Shown piece after piece: positions 23,279 to 35,769 of a stretch of DNA of 64,000 bases (position 1 is the stretch's first letter; the number at the start of each line of letters is the position of its first letter). This stretch comes from Cryptomeria japonica. Its lineage: Eukaryota; Streptophyta; Pinopsida; Cupressales; Cupressaceae. The DNA lies in assembly GCF_030272615.1 (NCBI RefSeq), contig NC_081412.1, forward strand, positions 144,483,247-144,547,246, given 5' to 3'. Both the position numbers and the translations under genes were made by a program. The notes under the pieces are model-generated. The model was not told the DNA's origin. It saw nothing but the letters and a program-made list of their open reading frames with translations, and ran no database searches.

Positions 23279-24801
23279 ATTTTCACTGATCCATTACCTT
23301 CTCATACCTCTAATGCGATTGAGACTAATTATTCCTCTCTTTCATCTGATGGTCTTGTGTCTATGACTCCGAATGTGATTAACTTCGTAGAGCAGCAAGA
23401 AAACCCTAAAGAACCTTCCATCACATTTGATTCGAGTGAAACTATTAGGGCACCTGATGGTCCTTTATACATAGTTGCAAAAGTCAAGAATACACCTTGC
23501 CGTGGAGTGCTTATTGATCCTTCGTGCATGGTTAATATTATTACTGAAGAATTTCTTTTTACTTTGCAATTGAATCAAGTGATCTACGACAAAACAGATG
23601 TGATTGTGAAACTATTTGATGCATTTTCTTCTCCGCAATTGGTTCTATTACATTGCCTATTGAGGTCCATAACAAATCCCTTGATGTGAACTTTGCTATT
23701 ATTCCATCTTCCGAACAATTTCGTGTGAAGCTTGGCTATCCTTGGCTATCTTCCATGAAAGCTATTGCTTCCCCTATTCATAAGTGTTTGAAATTTCCCC
23801 ATAATGGTGAAGTTGTTACTGTCAATCATAGCCTCTTTAAACCAGCTGAAAGAACCTCTAGTGTTCCTCTTGATTACTTTTGGCCTAAACAATTCCAATC
23901 TCTTCCTCCGCGAAGTGATCATCTTTTCAAATCTTATCAAAAATGGAAGACAGATATGATCCTATCTTTAAGTGAACCTAGAACACCTAAACTTGACATT
24001 CCTATCATTCTTGAGAAGGAAGTTCTTCCTTTGAAAGATAAAACTAATGTCTTTCCTCAAGAAGATTCCCAACCCATCCCTATGGATGTGACTATGTCTA
24101 TGCCTAATAAACCTTCTAAGAGTAGACCTATACCTCCTCGTCATGATGGACTTGGTCTTCTTCCTAAACCAAATATTCCTCCCTTATATGGAGCAGTTCC
24201 TCCCCCTTCCTTTTATAGAGAGAAGAGACCTTCTTCTTCTCCTATTATCCAGCCTAAGAGACCACAACCTAAACACCCAAGTGATAGGGATGAGAACATT
24301 CCTCCTCCTCAATCTTCTTTACTTCCTACTAAGACTAGACGAAATCGTTCTGCACGTGAACGTCAGCGAAAGTGTCGTCTTAGAGCTCAAACTTTGAAAT
24401 CTCCAAAAACACCTTCAACAAGCATTATTCCATTTTCTCCTCAGCCGGACATTGAGCCTAAATCTCCTAAACATAAGATGCATGATGGTCTTGATCCTGT
24501 GCGAGTTAAAGATCCTATTTTTATAAATCTTGATGATGATATAGATGAAAATGTTATTCCTCTTGCTTCTGATAGTGAATATGAACTTGTTGATATTGAT
24601 AACCATTTATCTAATGAATTTTCTAAAGCACTTATCCTAGCTCCTAGACAAGAACAACGTGGCTCGGAACATGAACATAGCCCTTGTTTGGATCTTGTGA
24701 TAGCTCCATCTGCTGTGTTGGATGTTCCTCCTCTAGCGTGTTCCCTGCCTTCCCGAAACATTGATCAGCAAGATCGGGGGGTAGATGACGTGCTAGACTA
24801 G
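23279..24801 (+). pseudogene. Element C protease-like region and charged C-terminal domain (one frameshift)
   Basis: Continues the gag frame after its TAG. 23460-23640 gives GPLYIVAKVKNTPCRGVLID then PSCMVNIITEEFL, the retropepsin N-terminal half with DPS in place of DSG or DGG. Near 23640 the frame changes: GSITLPIEVHNKSLDVNFAI and LGYPWLSSMKAIASPIHKCL, the Tat protease second half (compare LGRPWLHAMKAVPSTLHQCL), are in the next frame, open from 23653 to 24801. After about 80 residues a Pro-rich and charged tail follows, with an Arg/Lys-rich block near 24330-24390. The changed active-site triplet suggests the protease is dead or that this is a structural remnant. No RT follows. Confidence 0.75.
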
Positions 24802-25529
24802 TTACATTAGCATAGCAGATTCTCTCCTCCTCTCTTGTGTTACTTCTTCTATATGTTATTCTCATTCTTCTATTTTTTGTCCTTAGTGTTGTCTCCTTGA
24901 GGACGATGCAAAGCATTGAGATCTCTCGATCTCTCTCATGTTGACTCAAAAGACACATGTGTTCCCTTCTTCTAGGTGACCTTCCTTGATTGGGGAATGA
25001 AGAACAATTATGCATACATACATATGATATATATACATGACTTATCATACAGCATACTGACCCCGAGGAAATTGAAGTCACCTTGTGCTTTGTGTTTTGT
25101 GTTTATTATCCTTGGGCTTATCTCACACTTGGGGGCTAAATCCTTGCAATAATGTGCTCCTTTCCTTTCTCATTCTTATGTGTATCACTACGTTAAAACA
25201 ATCACCCCCGGTGAGGCGTGTGCGATCGCTTTAACGTAGGGGGGCATACATCCCGTTCATATCTTTTCAAGATACTTGAAAATTTCTTGGCAAATTTAGC
25301 TTTGCCTTGAAAATTTTTGATATCTTTCTTGCATGACTCATAGTGAGGGAACCTTACTACTGACAGTCATGGTTCTCCCTCGTGATCTTCCCTTTTACTT
25401 TGTCAATCGAAGTCGTAAGATCCTTAGTCCACTGGGGGCTTGGTGTGTCTTGCCTCCTTGACGTGGTGAAAGTCTTTCAATGTTGTTTCCTTGTACTTTA
25501 CCGGAAGTATGAGCATACATACTCCCGCT
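24802..25529 (+). other. Element C 3' noncoding region with hairpins
   Basis: No reading frame. A perfect 10-bp inverted repeat, CTACGTTAAA / TTTAACGTAG, lies at 25188-25197 and 25230-25239. A second stem, GAGGGAACC with GGTTCTCCCTC, lies at 25345-25353 and 25371-25381. The GGGGGGCATA stretch after the first hairpin and the GGGGGCTT stretch near 25435 are recognisable in element F at 61240 and 61125 (minus strand), so this region is conserved in the family. Confidence 0.6.
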
Positions 25530-25544
25530 AAAGTGGGGGCTAAA
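25530..25544 (+). promoter_or_regulatory. Polypurine tract of element C
   Basis: AAAGTGGGGGCTAAA directly before the 3' LTR; identical on the minus strand of element F at 61012-61026. Confidence 0.88.
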
Positions 25545-26745
25545 TGTAGCGTCCTAAAATTGCGACACTTGCAATTTCGACTGCATTTCAGTCTTCACGA
25601 TGGCGACGCAACATGCAACCTGAATGGAGACCCTGAAACCTGATTATGACACTGAAAACTGCATTTTCTTGCACCCTGGCCTGAACCTCCTTTGCACCCT
25701 GCTATCTCGGGAGGTGGGACCAGGTCCCCAGGACCATGGCGCCCAGCGCCCTGGTCCCTGGGTCCTATTTTGGGCCTGGTCTCCTAAGGGGTCTCGGGTC
25801 TTTTTGTTTGCAATTTGGAAATTATCTTTCCTGGTCGGCCTAAGGTCGGGAAAATCAGTCTATCAGCCCTAATTGACAAGTATATAAACTACATTTTCCT
25901 CTTTCATTCGATATGATGGAAAAGGTGTGGAAACTATACTCAAGCATTCAAGCATTCAAGCATTCCTTTAAGCAATTGATCATTTCAAGTCTCCATTCAA
26001 GGCTAGGTGTTGCATTCAAGACAAGGATTCAACCATTGAAGAGGAGATCACATACTACTACAACATACAACATACAACATCTAAACCTTTGCACATAAGG
26101 ATACAAACATCCTTAGAACAAGGTATTAGTACTTGTTTTATAGTCATTTACATTTACAGCTCTTGCTCATTTCTTGGTTAATTCCAAAACCAGGGTTTGA
26201 CCTAAAGGCAAACCCCTAATCCCTAACCCCCCAATCGTCTTCTCTTTTGTGTGTGTAGGTTGCAGGTACGCGGCTGAAATTGAAGATATGTAATCCTTGT
26301 GCAGAGACGAACAGACCCCCCTTCGTTTCGCGGATTTTTCGGAGGACCGTGGCGCCGGGTGCCATCGTCCCGACAACTTTTGCTCAAATTTGCAGGACAA
26401 CACCGTATCGACATTTTACTGCTAATTCCAAGTTCGCAGCTTCATACTATATTCCTATCTCAGTTTATAAGAGAATCTTTGTCACTTTCTATGCATTCCT
26501 AGCTTAATTCCTCTATGCACATTCTTTACAAAAGAGGGTAGCCTTGCTGTCTTAACCCTTGAAACTCATTTAGCATCCAATCTTGCATTGCGTGGGATTG
26601 GATCTTGTGGGTTTCAACCCCTCTTTTGAATGTAAAGTCTCTCCCCTAAGTGAAAACCATCAACCCTAGTGAATCTCCCTTCTCTCTCCTTGGAGTTGGA
26701 AGAGGGGAGAGCAACTAGGGTTCAATCGCAATTTTCCGCTTTACA
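25545..26745 (+). repeat. Element C 3' LTR
   Basis: 1201 bases. It lacks about 40 bases of the GGTCC-rich cluster present in the 5' LTR near 19152-19192, and otherwise differs at scattered single positions. Confidence 0.93.
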
Positions 26746-26750
26746 AAAAC

Positions 26751-27716
26751 ATCAACTAGGTTGGCCACATACTAAATATATAATATTACATAAATTAGGC
26801 CACCCAAACCAATAACACATAATGCGGTCCATTCAGGCAGATAAAGGGGACCCAAACACATCACAACACATCCTTCTAACATAATTCTAATGAGCTACAC
26901 ACACTAACACATCCTATAAAGTTAATATCAAAATGAAACATATAAATGATTAATAATGCACTCCAACCAGTCAGCCCAAAAAATCTTTCCAATGCAAGAT
27001 ACACAATGCGGATATACACATGCCATAATGAGACCCATATCGAAATCTTAAATCAACCTCCAATGCATATTTGGACCAAAAGCGCATGGTCCAAATAAGA
27101 TAAACCAACTAGGTCGACCAAAAGCCAACACAATTAAACATGCGAAACACAGAACAACATAACTTCACTTTCCAAACAAACTAGCACAACAAAAAGAGTT
27201 GGAACACTAACAAACCAAATGAACGTGCCCTCCAAGACATAAAAATTGAATCTAGATATGTGAGAACCACCAAGCATTCTCTAGACCAATTCTGATAGAC
27301 AATATCACTTAGAAACAACATCAACCAACTCTACCATCTAAGAAATAGAAGACCTATAAATCTTATAGTGTAATATACATAGATCATAAAAATTATATCT
27401 AGAACTGCAAGTCACAATCTTCACAAATTGGAGGAATGCAAATAATTCTTCCATTGGGACATTAAATACTCTTTTGTGCATATAAATACTATTTCGTGTA
27501 AATATTGAAACTTTCACTATGCCAACTTTCTGGAAACACCTCATACTAACTCAACATCACCTCCAATCCATACAATAAAATTTGAATACTGACTTTCAGG
27601 CCACCTATAAAACATAGTGACATCAATGACAACACCAGACAGGTTGACATCAATGACAACACAATACAAGTTTACATTAATGATAACACAACTCAACAGA
27701 AGTCAAGTTTCCAACA
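26751..27716 (-). repeat. Element B 5' LTR, second part
   Basis: Resumes the LTR after element C and its TSD. It aligns with 12940-13857 (GCGCATGGTCCAAATAAGATA near 27080 against AGAGCATGGTCCAAATAAG near 13250) and ends CCAACA, followed by the TSD ACATA. Confidence 0.87.
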
Positions 27717-27721
27717 ACATA

Positions 27722-27767
27722 AACCTACTTAAAACTCCCACTACTTGTGCAATATACATAGTCTAAT
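27722..27767 (-). pseudogene. Element A: 46-base RT fragment between B and D
   Basis: The minus strand encodes the stretch before HMSNPSREH in copia RT. It lies between two insertions and connects the RT pieces at 43357-43610 and 12285. Confidence 0.75.
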
Positions 27768-29073
27768 TGTTGGATATTAGAGTTGTTGGAATGTGTTGTT
27801 GTCATTGATGTCAACATATTCCTATGTTTTTGGTGCTTTGATGTTGCAGACAGTTGGTTTGATTGCAGATATGCTGATGTAGATTAATGGGTTTTGAGAT
27901 ACTTAGCTCTAGTTGATTCAATATGAGTTTTAGTGTTCCGGAAGGTGACTTGATCGAGTTATGTGATCCGGTGTGATGATTCATTTTTCTGCTAGTTTTG
28001 TATTGCAGAGTTGTGATTTCTGGTTTGTATTGCTTTGGAATTGATTCTTTATCAAGCTTTTATGTGTGTCCTCAGTTCGAGTGGTTTGTGATTTGGAACT
28101 TCACAAGCATATCTTTCAATTTGTTGTTGGTATTCTTGAGCTTTGATGATGAAATGATGATGATTCTAGTTATCCAAGTTGTTGCAATTATCACGGAGGA
28201 ATTCATGTTTCTTTTTGATGTTCTTTGATTGTGTTCTATGCAATTTGGTGGTCCGCATTGATCGTGGTGTGTGTTATTAAATATTTTATTAGTCTTGTGG
28301 TACTCTTTGTGTTATACAACTTCCTAGTCGACCCGATGGTTGTTGCATGTTGTGGATGATCTTGGCAAGACATTTAGTTGTGTTTCATGTTTGAGGTTTT
28401 GATTTGGGTCTATACTATGTCCTTGCCAATATTGTATTGGTATGCATATTAGTTTATGTATTGTGTGATGTAATTTTGTAATTAGGTTTTATGTGTTGAG
28501 ACGACCTTGAGGCTAAGGTTGATGATTTGTATAAATGAGTGTTGTAATCATGTAAGATGTATGTCTATGATTGTGTCTGCGTTCTTTGAGAGTTTTGTAT
28601 GTGCAAACAAGTGATTTGATCTTTCAGAAGTGTGTGAAAGAGCATAGAAGTGTTGTAGTGCAGACAGTGTGCTTAATCGGAACTGTGATCAGGCATTTGG
28701 AGATGCTATTCTTTCAATTCATGTAATCCTAATTTTTTTTTGATCTAATGTAGTGAGCCTCCCAAGGTTGTAACCCTTTGTTGTTTTTGAGCAGTGAGCT
28801 CTAGGCAATGTGCCTGAATTCATGTGCATTCCCCATTGTAATATTTACACATACTATTGAAGAGTATCATTATATTGTGGGTAGCTTCCCATCGTGGCTT
28901 TTCCCTTTATAAGATTTTCCATGTCAAAAATTGTGTGTTATGTGTGTTGATGTGGTGTTTATCTTTGTTATTGTTGTTTTTTATCAGATCTAAAGTTGAG
29001 GTTAATTTGTTTAAGTTTGGTGAAAAATGATTCACTCCCACCTCTCAATTTTCTTGCATTGTTGTTGCCAACA
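27768..29073 (+). repeat. Element D 5' LTR
   Basis: 1306 bases. A probable TATA box, TATAAAT, at 28530-28536 is kept in the 3' LTR at 35301-35307. Confidence 0.9.
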
Positions 29074-29075
29074 AT

Positions 29076-29087
29076 TGGTATCAGAGC
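29076..29087 (+). promoter_or_regulatory. Primer binding site of element D
   Basis: TGGTATCAGAGC, an exact match to the tRNA-iMet-type site of plant copia elements, two bases after the LTR. Confidence 0.88.
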
Positions 29088-29129
29088 TAGATCCTCTAGA
29101 AGGATATTGACCACTTGAGGAGATTTAAG

Positions 29130-32100
29130 ATGGAAACTGTTGTTTTCAAGAAGGAGAGTCTAAGATTTGATGGAACTAATTATACTATATGGAAGGACCA
29201 GATGGAGTGTCACTTGAAGTGTCTTGGAGAAGATTATTGGAAGATCACAATGAATGTCTACAATGTTCCTTGGAAATGGTCTTGTTACTGTAAATGATAT
29301 CAAGGACGTTGAACATAATATAAGAGCTAAAGAAGCATTGCTGAGTGCCTTGACTGATGCAGAGATGACTAATGTGATGGGATTGCAGACTGCTCATGAG
29401 ATTTTAGAGAAGCTACCTTGTATGAAGGAGATAAACATGTGAAATTTTCTAAGTTATAGAGCTTGAAAGGAAAGTATGAGTTGTTGAGAATGGGAGAAGA
29501 TGAGAATATTTCATCCTTTATGGCTAAAGTGAATGATCTTGTACTAAATATCAGATGTGTTGGTGGAGTCCTTGAAGAAGATGAGATTGTAGCTAAAGTG
29601 TTGAGATCCTTGCCTCCTTCTTACAAACACAAAGTTGTTGCTATTGATGAGATCCGTACCATGACAACTGTGACAAGAGATATGCTAGTTGGTAAGCTTG
29701 CTTCTTTTGAATTGAGCAAACTTGGTGAATCACTTGGCAAAGCTGAGATTGCATTTAAAGATACTATATCCGAGAAGCAGAAGTATGATCCGGGAGAGAG
29801 TTCAACTAGGGTTTCCAGATATGAAAGGGAAGTGAGAGAGATGGAAGAACATGAATGATAATTGGAAGAGCTTGAAGCACTTATTTCTAGAAGATTACCT
29901 AAGGGAGTCGGTGAGTATGAAGGGAAGTTACTTTTGAAATGTTTTTTATGCAACGAGATAGGAAATTTTGCTTCTAGGTGTCCTGAAAGAGTAGAGAGAG
30001 TGACAAAATATGATAAGCCTTACAAGCCTAATCGCAAGTATAGATATCAGAAGAAATGTTATTATGCTATTGATGAAGGTGTGACAAATGATGAGTCTGA
30101 GAAAGGGAATTTAGAAGATGAATTTGTGTTCATTACTATCAAGGAAGATGATTTGGTGCCTACTGATTCTACAAGCTGCATAGTTGAAGAGAAAGCCTTG
30201 GCTTCTAAGATTGAAGAGAAAGATGAATGGGTGATTGACAGTAGATGTTCACATCACATGATAGGTGATAAAGGTAAATTTGTGAATATGGAGAAGTATG
30301 ATGGTGGTGTAGTAATATTTGGAGACAACAAAGCTTGTGTAATACGTGGTAGAGGTTCTATTTCTCTTGATGGTAAGAATAATACTGATGATATTTTATA
30401 TGTTGAAGGTTTGAAGCATAATATTTTGAGTGTTGGACAAATTGTTGAGAAGGGATATGATTTACAATTCAAGAATGGGAAACGTAAGATCTTGAATAGC
30501 TCTAGTATAAAAATTGCATCAGGAACTAAAACTAAAGGTAATATCTTTCATCTAAATGCTAGTGAGAAAATTTGTTTAATTGCTCAAATTGATGAAAGTT
30601 GGTTGTGGCATAGAAGGATATGTCATGTTAACTTTGACTGCATGATTAAGATAAGTTCTACCCAAGCTGTTAGAGATCTGCCTAAGATAGTAAAACCTAC
30701 TAGCCCAATGTGTAAATAATGTCAATTGGGAAAGCAAACAAGAATTTCTTTCAAGAGAAAACTGTTACATCTAATGGGTTATTAGATCTTGTGCATACTG
30801 ATTTATGTGAACCTTCTAGGGTGAGAATCTTGCAGGATGATAGATACTTTATGTTGCTAATTGATGACTATTCCAGGATGATGTGGGCCACTTTTCTAAG
30901 GGAGAAATTTAAAGCACTGGAGAAATTAAAAATATTCAAAACTAGAGTGTAGCATTCACTTCTAGTGAGTTTAATTCCTTTTGTGAAGAGCATGGAGTCC
31001 AGAGATAGTTATCTGCTCCGCGAAACCCTTAGCAGAATGGAGTTGTTGAAAGGAACAACATAACTGTTTTGGATGCTACTAGGACTATGATGATTGAAGA
31101 AAATGTTCCGCATATCTATTGGAGAGAGGATGTTAGTATTGTTTTGTATACATTTAGCTGGGTGCATATAAAAGGTGATTCTGATAAGACCCCTAATGAG
31201 TTATGGTTTGGTCATGTTCCTACGGTTAGATATTTTAGAGTCTTTGGAAGCAAATGTTATATCAAAAGAGATGAGGATATAAGAAAATTTGATGCAAGAT
31301 GTGATGAAAGAATATTTTGGGATATTCTATTAAGAGCAAAGACTACCGATGTTACAGCAAAAGATTGAGAAAAATAGTGGAAAGTGTGAATGTGAAGGTT
31401 GATGAGAATCGTGAGAAGCAAATCAAAGCATGCAAATGTGAATCTAATGATCAAGGTGTTACTTCAAACCAAGTGCAAACTCCAAGCATGAAACAGAGTG
31501 ATCTAGAAGAGTCAGTAAATCCATATGTTGTTGGTAGTGAAGAAGTTCAAGAGACTAAAAATCAGAACGATCAAAAGACCCCCAGGTATGTAAGATTAAA
31601 TCATTCAGAGAATTAGATTATTGGTGATAAAAATAAAGGTGTGATGACAAGGAGAAGAATTTCTACTGAAGAGACATGTTTGATTTCCAAAATTGAACCT
31701 AAAGATGTTGATAAAGCTTGTAAAGATAAAAATTGGGTAAAAGCCATGGAAGAAGAGCTAAATCAGATTGAAAAAAATAATACATGGGAACTTGTTCCAA
31801 GACCTAAGGAAAATAATGTAATTGGTACTATATGGGTGTTCTAGAATAAACTGAATGAAGATGGAGAATTTATTAGAAACAAAGCAAGACTGGTATGTAA
31901 AGGATATTCACAAATAGAAGGTATTGATTTTGAGGAGACTTTTGCTCCAGTAGCTATAATTGAAGCTATTAGATTATTTCTTGCATATGCTGCTCATAGG
32001 AAATTCAAGGTATATCAGATGGATGTGAAGTCAACCTTTTTTAATGGTGAATTGGAAGAGAAAGTCTATATTGAGCAACCAGATGGATTTTCATTGATAG

Positions 32101-34190
32101 ATGAAGGAGACATGGTATGTAGATTGAAGAAAGCATTGTATGGACTTAAACAAGCCCCTAGAGCTTGGTATGCCAGATTGGACATTTATTTGATGAAGTT
32201 GGGATTCTCTAAAGGTACTATTGATAGAAACTTATACTTCAAGATTGATAATTATAATATTTTAATTGTTGAAGTCTTTGTTGATGACATTATTTTTGGA
32301 GGAGTTGATGATTTGAGTAAGAAGTTTGCTAATGATATGCAAAAATAGTTTGAGATGAAATTCTTTCTGGGATTGCAAATTACACAGACTGACAAAGACA
32401 TTTTTCATATCTCAACCAAAGTATGTTAAGGAATTACTAAAGAAGTTTGGGTTAGATGATTCAAAACCTATTGGAACTCATATGGTAACTAGATGCAAGA
32501 TGACAAAAGATGATGAATCTCCCAAGTCTAACTAGACCCTATATAGATCTATTATTGGTGGATTGCTATATTTGACTTAGACTAGACCTGACATTTGGAA
32601 TATTGTATGTCTTGATGCAAGATTCCAAGTTGATCCTAAGGAAAGTCATGTTACTATTGTGAAGAAGATATTCAGATATTTGAAGAGAACAATTGATTAT
32701 GGTTTGTGGTATCTGAAGAATGGTGATTTCATTTTGATCGGGCAGGAGATATTGATGACCGAAAGAGAAATAATGGTGTAGCATTCTTTTTGGGAAAGAA
32801 GTTGATTTCTTAGGAAAGTAAGAAGCAAGATGCTAAATCTTTATCTACTGCAGAAGTTGAATACATTGTTGCTGCTAGAAATTGTACTCAGGTAATTTGG
32901 ATGAAGCAGATGCTGAAGGATATTAGAGTTGTTTATAATGAGACTACTATTATATATTGTGACAATTCAAGTGTTATCAATATCTCTAAGAGTCCAATGT
33001 TACATTCTAAGAGGGTGAATTCACAATACTGGTTCCCACTTTTTGACCAACTTTGACACTTATATGAATATTTTGGAAAAAACCTTCACTTTCCGACACC
33101 TATAACTTTTAAACCGTTAAGAATTTGAAGATGATATAAACTAGTGATTTTTAACATCTTGTTTGTAGATTCTAAATATATTTTTTTCAAATTTGTTTGA
33201 ATGAAATTTTATTGATTTTTCCATCTCCCTCAAAAAGTAGTTTTTTACAGCAAACAACATTTTTTAAGAGTGATGTGTATCTCGAAATGCATATTTTTTT
33301 TTCTATAAATGATAAAAACTTAATTCTTTTGAAATTTGGTTTGTAACATCAATACCCAGGGCATGCAGTTGGTTTGATAGTGATATGTTGAATATTTTTC
33401 ATTTTAGTAAGTTTTGAAGTTCGACTAATTATAATTTAGATATAGGTGTACGTTTGAACACATAACTTGTTCTATATTTATCAAAATTCAATTTTTTTTT
33501 TTTTGTTAGAAAGAAAACATCAATACCTAATGCATAGATATTTTTCAGAATTTTTTTGAATTAGTTTACTATTTTTCCCAATGCATTAAACAAAGAAGTT
33601 CATGTTTAGTGAAAAACCTACATTCATAAGAAATAAAATAAAAATATATTAATGAAATTAAATATATTAAAAGTTATAATATTTGGAAATATTATAATAA
33701 GGATTAAATACTTTAAAAAAAAACTTTTAAATGAATTAATTTGACCCCCCAAAAGCTAATGTAAAATTGGTTTTTTATCAGCATTTGATAGATGCAAAGG
33801 AGACTCCATTGCAAGTATGATTTAGAAGTAGAGAGGTTCTATCCAAAAAATTTTGAGCTAAGAGCCTTTGATTTAACTCTCTTCAATTAATTACTTAAAA
33901 TGAGACCTCTTAAAGCTGAAATCATTATTATTTTTTTAAGATGCACAATTTCAGCAAAAATCAGGACGTACCAAAAAGTGGGAACCAGCTTTGTGAGTTC
34001 ACCCAAGACAAAACATATATCAATCAAATTTCATTTCTTGAGAGAGAAGGTGAATGAGAAAGAAGTCAGATTGGAGTATGTATCTACAAAGGAATAGATT
34101 ACAGATATCTTCACAAATCCTTTGCCTACAGATACATTTGTATATCTGAGAGAGAAGTTAGGGGTGATTTCCCCTCTTGCTGTGAACTAG
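29130..34190 (+). pseudogene. Element D gag-pol (decayed copia polyprotein)
   Basis: Gag from ATG 29130 (KKESLRFDGTNYTIWKDQME; VMGLQTAHEILEKL) to about 29930, broken by frameshifts. The zinc knuckle CFLCNEIGNFASRC near 29939 has Asn for the metal-binding His. Protease near 30228 reads WVIDSRCSHHM, with DSR for DSG. The pre-integrase and integrase regions run to about 31370 (LLDLVHTDLCEPSRV, LLIDDYSRMMWATF). RT is 31700-32470 ([50 protein letters not shown]). RNase H is 32560-34190, split by the element at 33013-34004 between SPMLHSK and TKHISIKFHF. Catalytic substitutions plus stops make it inactive. Confidence 0.88.
33013..34004. mobile_element. 992-bp TIR element of unassigned superfamily
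   Basis: Terminal inverted repeats of 33 bases match at 30 positions; the first 20 read GGGTGAAYTCACAANNCTGG, followed by TTCCCACTTTTTG. The flanks are AAGA at 33009-33012 and 34005-34008; removing the insert and one AAGA restores the copia RNase H codons exactly. The interior is AT-rich with no supported ORF, so it is non-autonomous. A 4-base duplication and GGGTGAA ends do not fit the usual plant hAT, Mutator, CACTA, PIF/Harbinger or Mariner patterns. Confidence 0.85.
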
Positions 34191-34509
34191 ATGCATTGAG
34201 TTGCATCGATCTAGTGGACTTCATAGTCTTATCCTGTTATCCAGATTGATGAGTGGGTGCTACTACTCTGAGGGGATAGTTAGTGTGTGATTCAGTTGCT
34301 TAGATTTGTGAGTTTGTTCTAAGAGGGTGACAATAATGATTTGTATATTCCTTTACCATTGATGTCAAAGGGGGAGAGATGCATATGAAAAAAATTCCTT
34401 ATCTATCTGAGGTAGAGAGCTATGTGTACATGATCTCAAGGGGAGATTGCTAGAGTTGATTTCTTTCTTTTCACTGATTGTTTTTCACATTCATATGTTG
34501 CCATCAATG

Positions 34510-34523
34510 CCAAAGGGGGAGAT
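34510..34523 (+). promoter_or_regulatory. Polypurine tract of element D
   Basis: CCAAAGGGGGAGAT immediately before the 3' LTR, the common plant copia form. Confidence 0.85.
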
Positions 34524-35725
34524 TTTTGGATATTAGACTTGTTGGAATGTGCTATTGTCATTGATGTCAACATATTCCTATGTTTCTTGTGCTTTAGTGT
34601 TGCAAAGAGTTGGTTTGGTTGTAGATATGCTAATGTGGATTAATAGGTTTTGAGATACTTATCTCTAGTTGATTCAGTATGAGTTTCAGTGTTCCAAAAG
34701 GTGACCTGATCGAGTTATGTGATCCGGTGTGATGATTGGTTTTTCTATTAGTTTTGAATTGCAGAGTTGTGATTGTTGGTTTGTATTGCTCTGAAATTGA
34801 TTCTTTATGTTTGTAGATTTTGGAGAGTGTTTGGGACATTCATGTGTATCCTCAATTCAAGTGGTTCATGATTTGGAACTTCACAAGCGTATCTTTCAGT
34901 TTGTTGTTGGTTTTTTTGAGCTTCAGTGATGAAATGATGATGATTCTAGTTATTGGAGTTGTTGCGGAGGAATTCATGTTTCTTTTTTATGTTCTTCAAT
35001 CATGTTCTATGTGTTTTGGTGGTCTACATTTATTATGGTGCGTGTTATTAAAGATTTTATTGGTCCGGTGGTATTCTTTGTGTTGTACAACTTTTTGACC
35101 AATTTGATGGTTGTTGCGTGTTACAGATGATCTTGGCAAGATATTTGGTGGTGTTGCATGTTCGAGGTTTTGATTTGGGTCCATACTATGTCCTTGTTGG
35201 AATTGTATTGGTCCGCATATTGATTTATGTATTGTGTGATTTAATTTTGTAATTGGGTTTTAAGTGTTGAGCCGACCTTGAGGTTAAGGTTGATGATTTG
35301 TATAAATGAGTTTTGTAATCATGTAAGATGTATGTCTATGGTTGTATTTGCATTCTTTGAGAATTTTTTATGTGCGAACAAGTGAATTGATATTTCAAAA
35401 GTGTGTGAAGAGTAGAGAAGTGTTGCACTGCAGACAATGTGCTTAACCGAAATTATGATCATACATTTGGAGATGCTATTCTTTTAGTTCATGTAATCCA
35501 GGTTGTTGTCTGATCTTTGTAAGGCAGTGAGCCTTCCTAGGGTTGTAGCCCTTTGTTTTTTTTTAGTAGTGAGCTCTAGGCAATGTACCTAAATACATGT
35601 GCATTCCCCATTGTAATATTTACACATACTACTGTAGAGTATCATTATATTGTGGGTAGGTTCCCACCGTGGTTTTTCCCTTTACCGAGTTTTCCACATC
35701 AAAAATTTGTGTTATGTGTGTTGTT
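34524..35725 (+). repeat. Element D 3' LTR, first part (interrupted by the L1)
   Basis: Aligns with 27768-28960. Its second base is T instead of G (TTTTGG for TGTTGG). It ends in the 20-base L1 target duplication at 35706-35725 and resumes at 43230. Confidence 0.9.
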
Positions 35726-35769
35726 TTTTATTAAGGTAGAAATAGGTTTTGAAGGGGCCCTGAAACCCT

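Larger units (their letters stand above)
18978..26745 (+). mobile_element. Element C: young Tat-like gag-pro LTR element without RT or integrase
   Basis: TSD AAAAC at 18973-18977 and 26746-26750. LTRs TGTAGCGTCC...CGCTTTACA lie at 18978-20218 (1241 bases) and 25545-26745 (1201 bases). They are nearly identical where compared: two differences in the first 180 bases, plus a 40-base indel. The primer site and purine tract are intact. The interior is 5.3 kb and encodes gag and a protease-like product only; nothing resembling RT, RNase H or integrase is present. It is therefore a non-autonomous Tat-lineage element that needs enzymes from elsewhere. It is probably the youngest insertion here. Confidence 0.92.
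12286..27716 (-). mobile_element. Element B: copia retrotransposon containing element C
   Basis: TSD ACATA at 12281-12285 and 27717-27721. The LTRs in plus orientation begin TGTTGAACACACC and end near TTTCTAACA / TTTCCAACA. The 3' LTR is 12286-13857 (1572 bases). The 5' LTR is 18363-18977 plus 26751-27716 (1581 bases once element C and one copy of its TSD are removed). Primer site, purine tract and a full but broken gag-pol are present. Confidence 0.92.
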
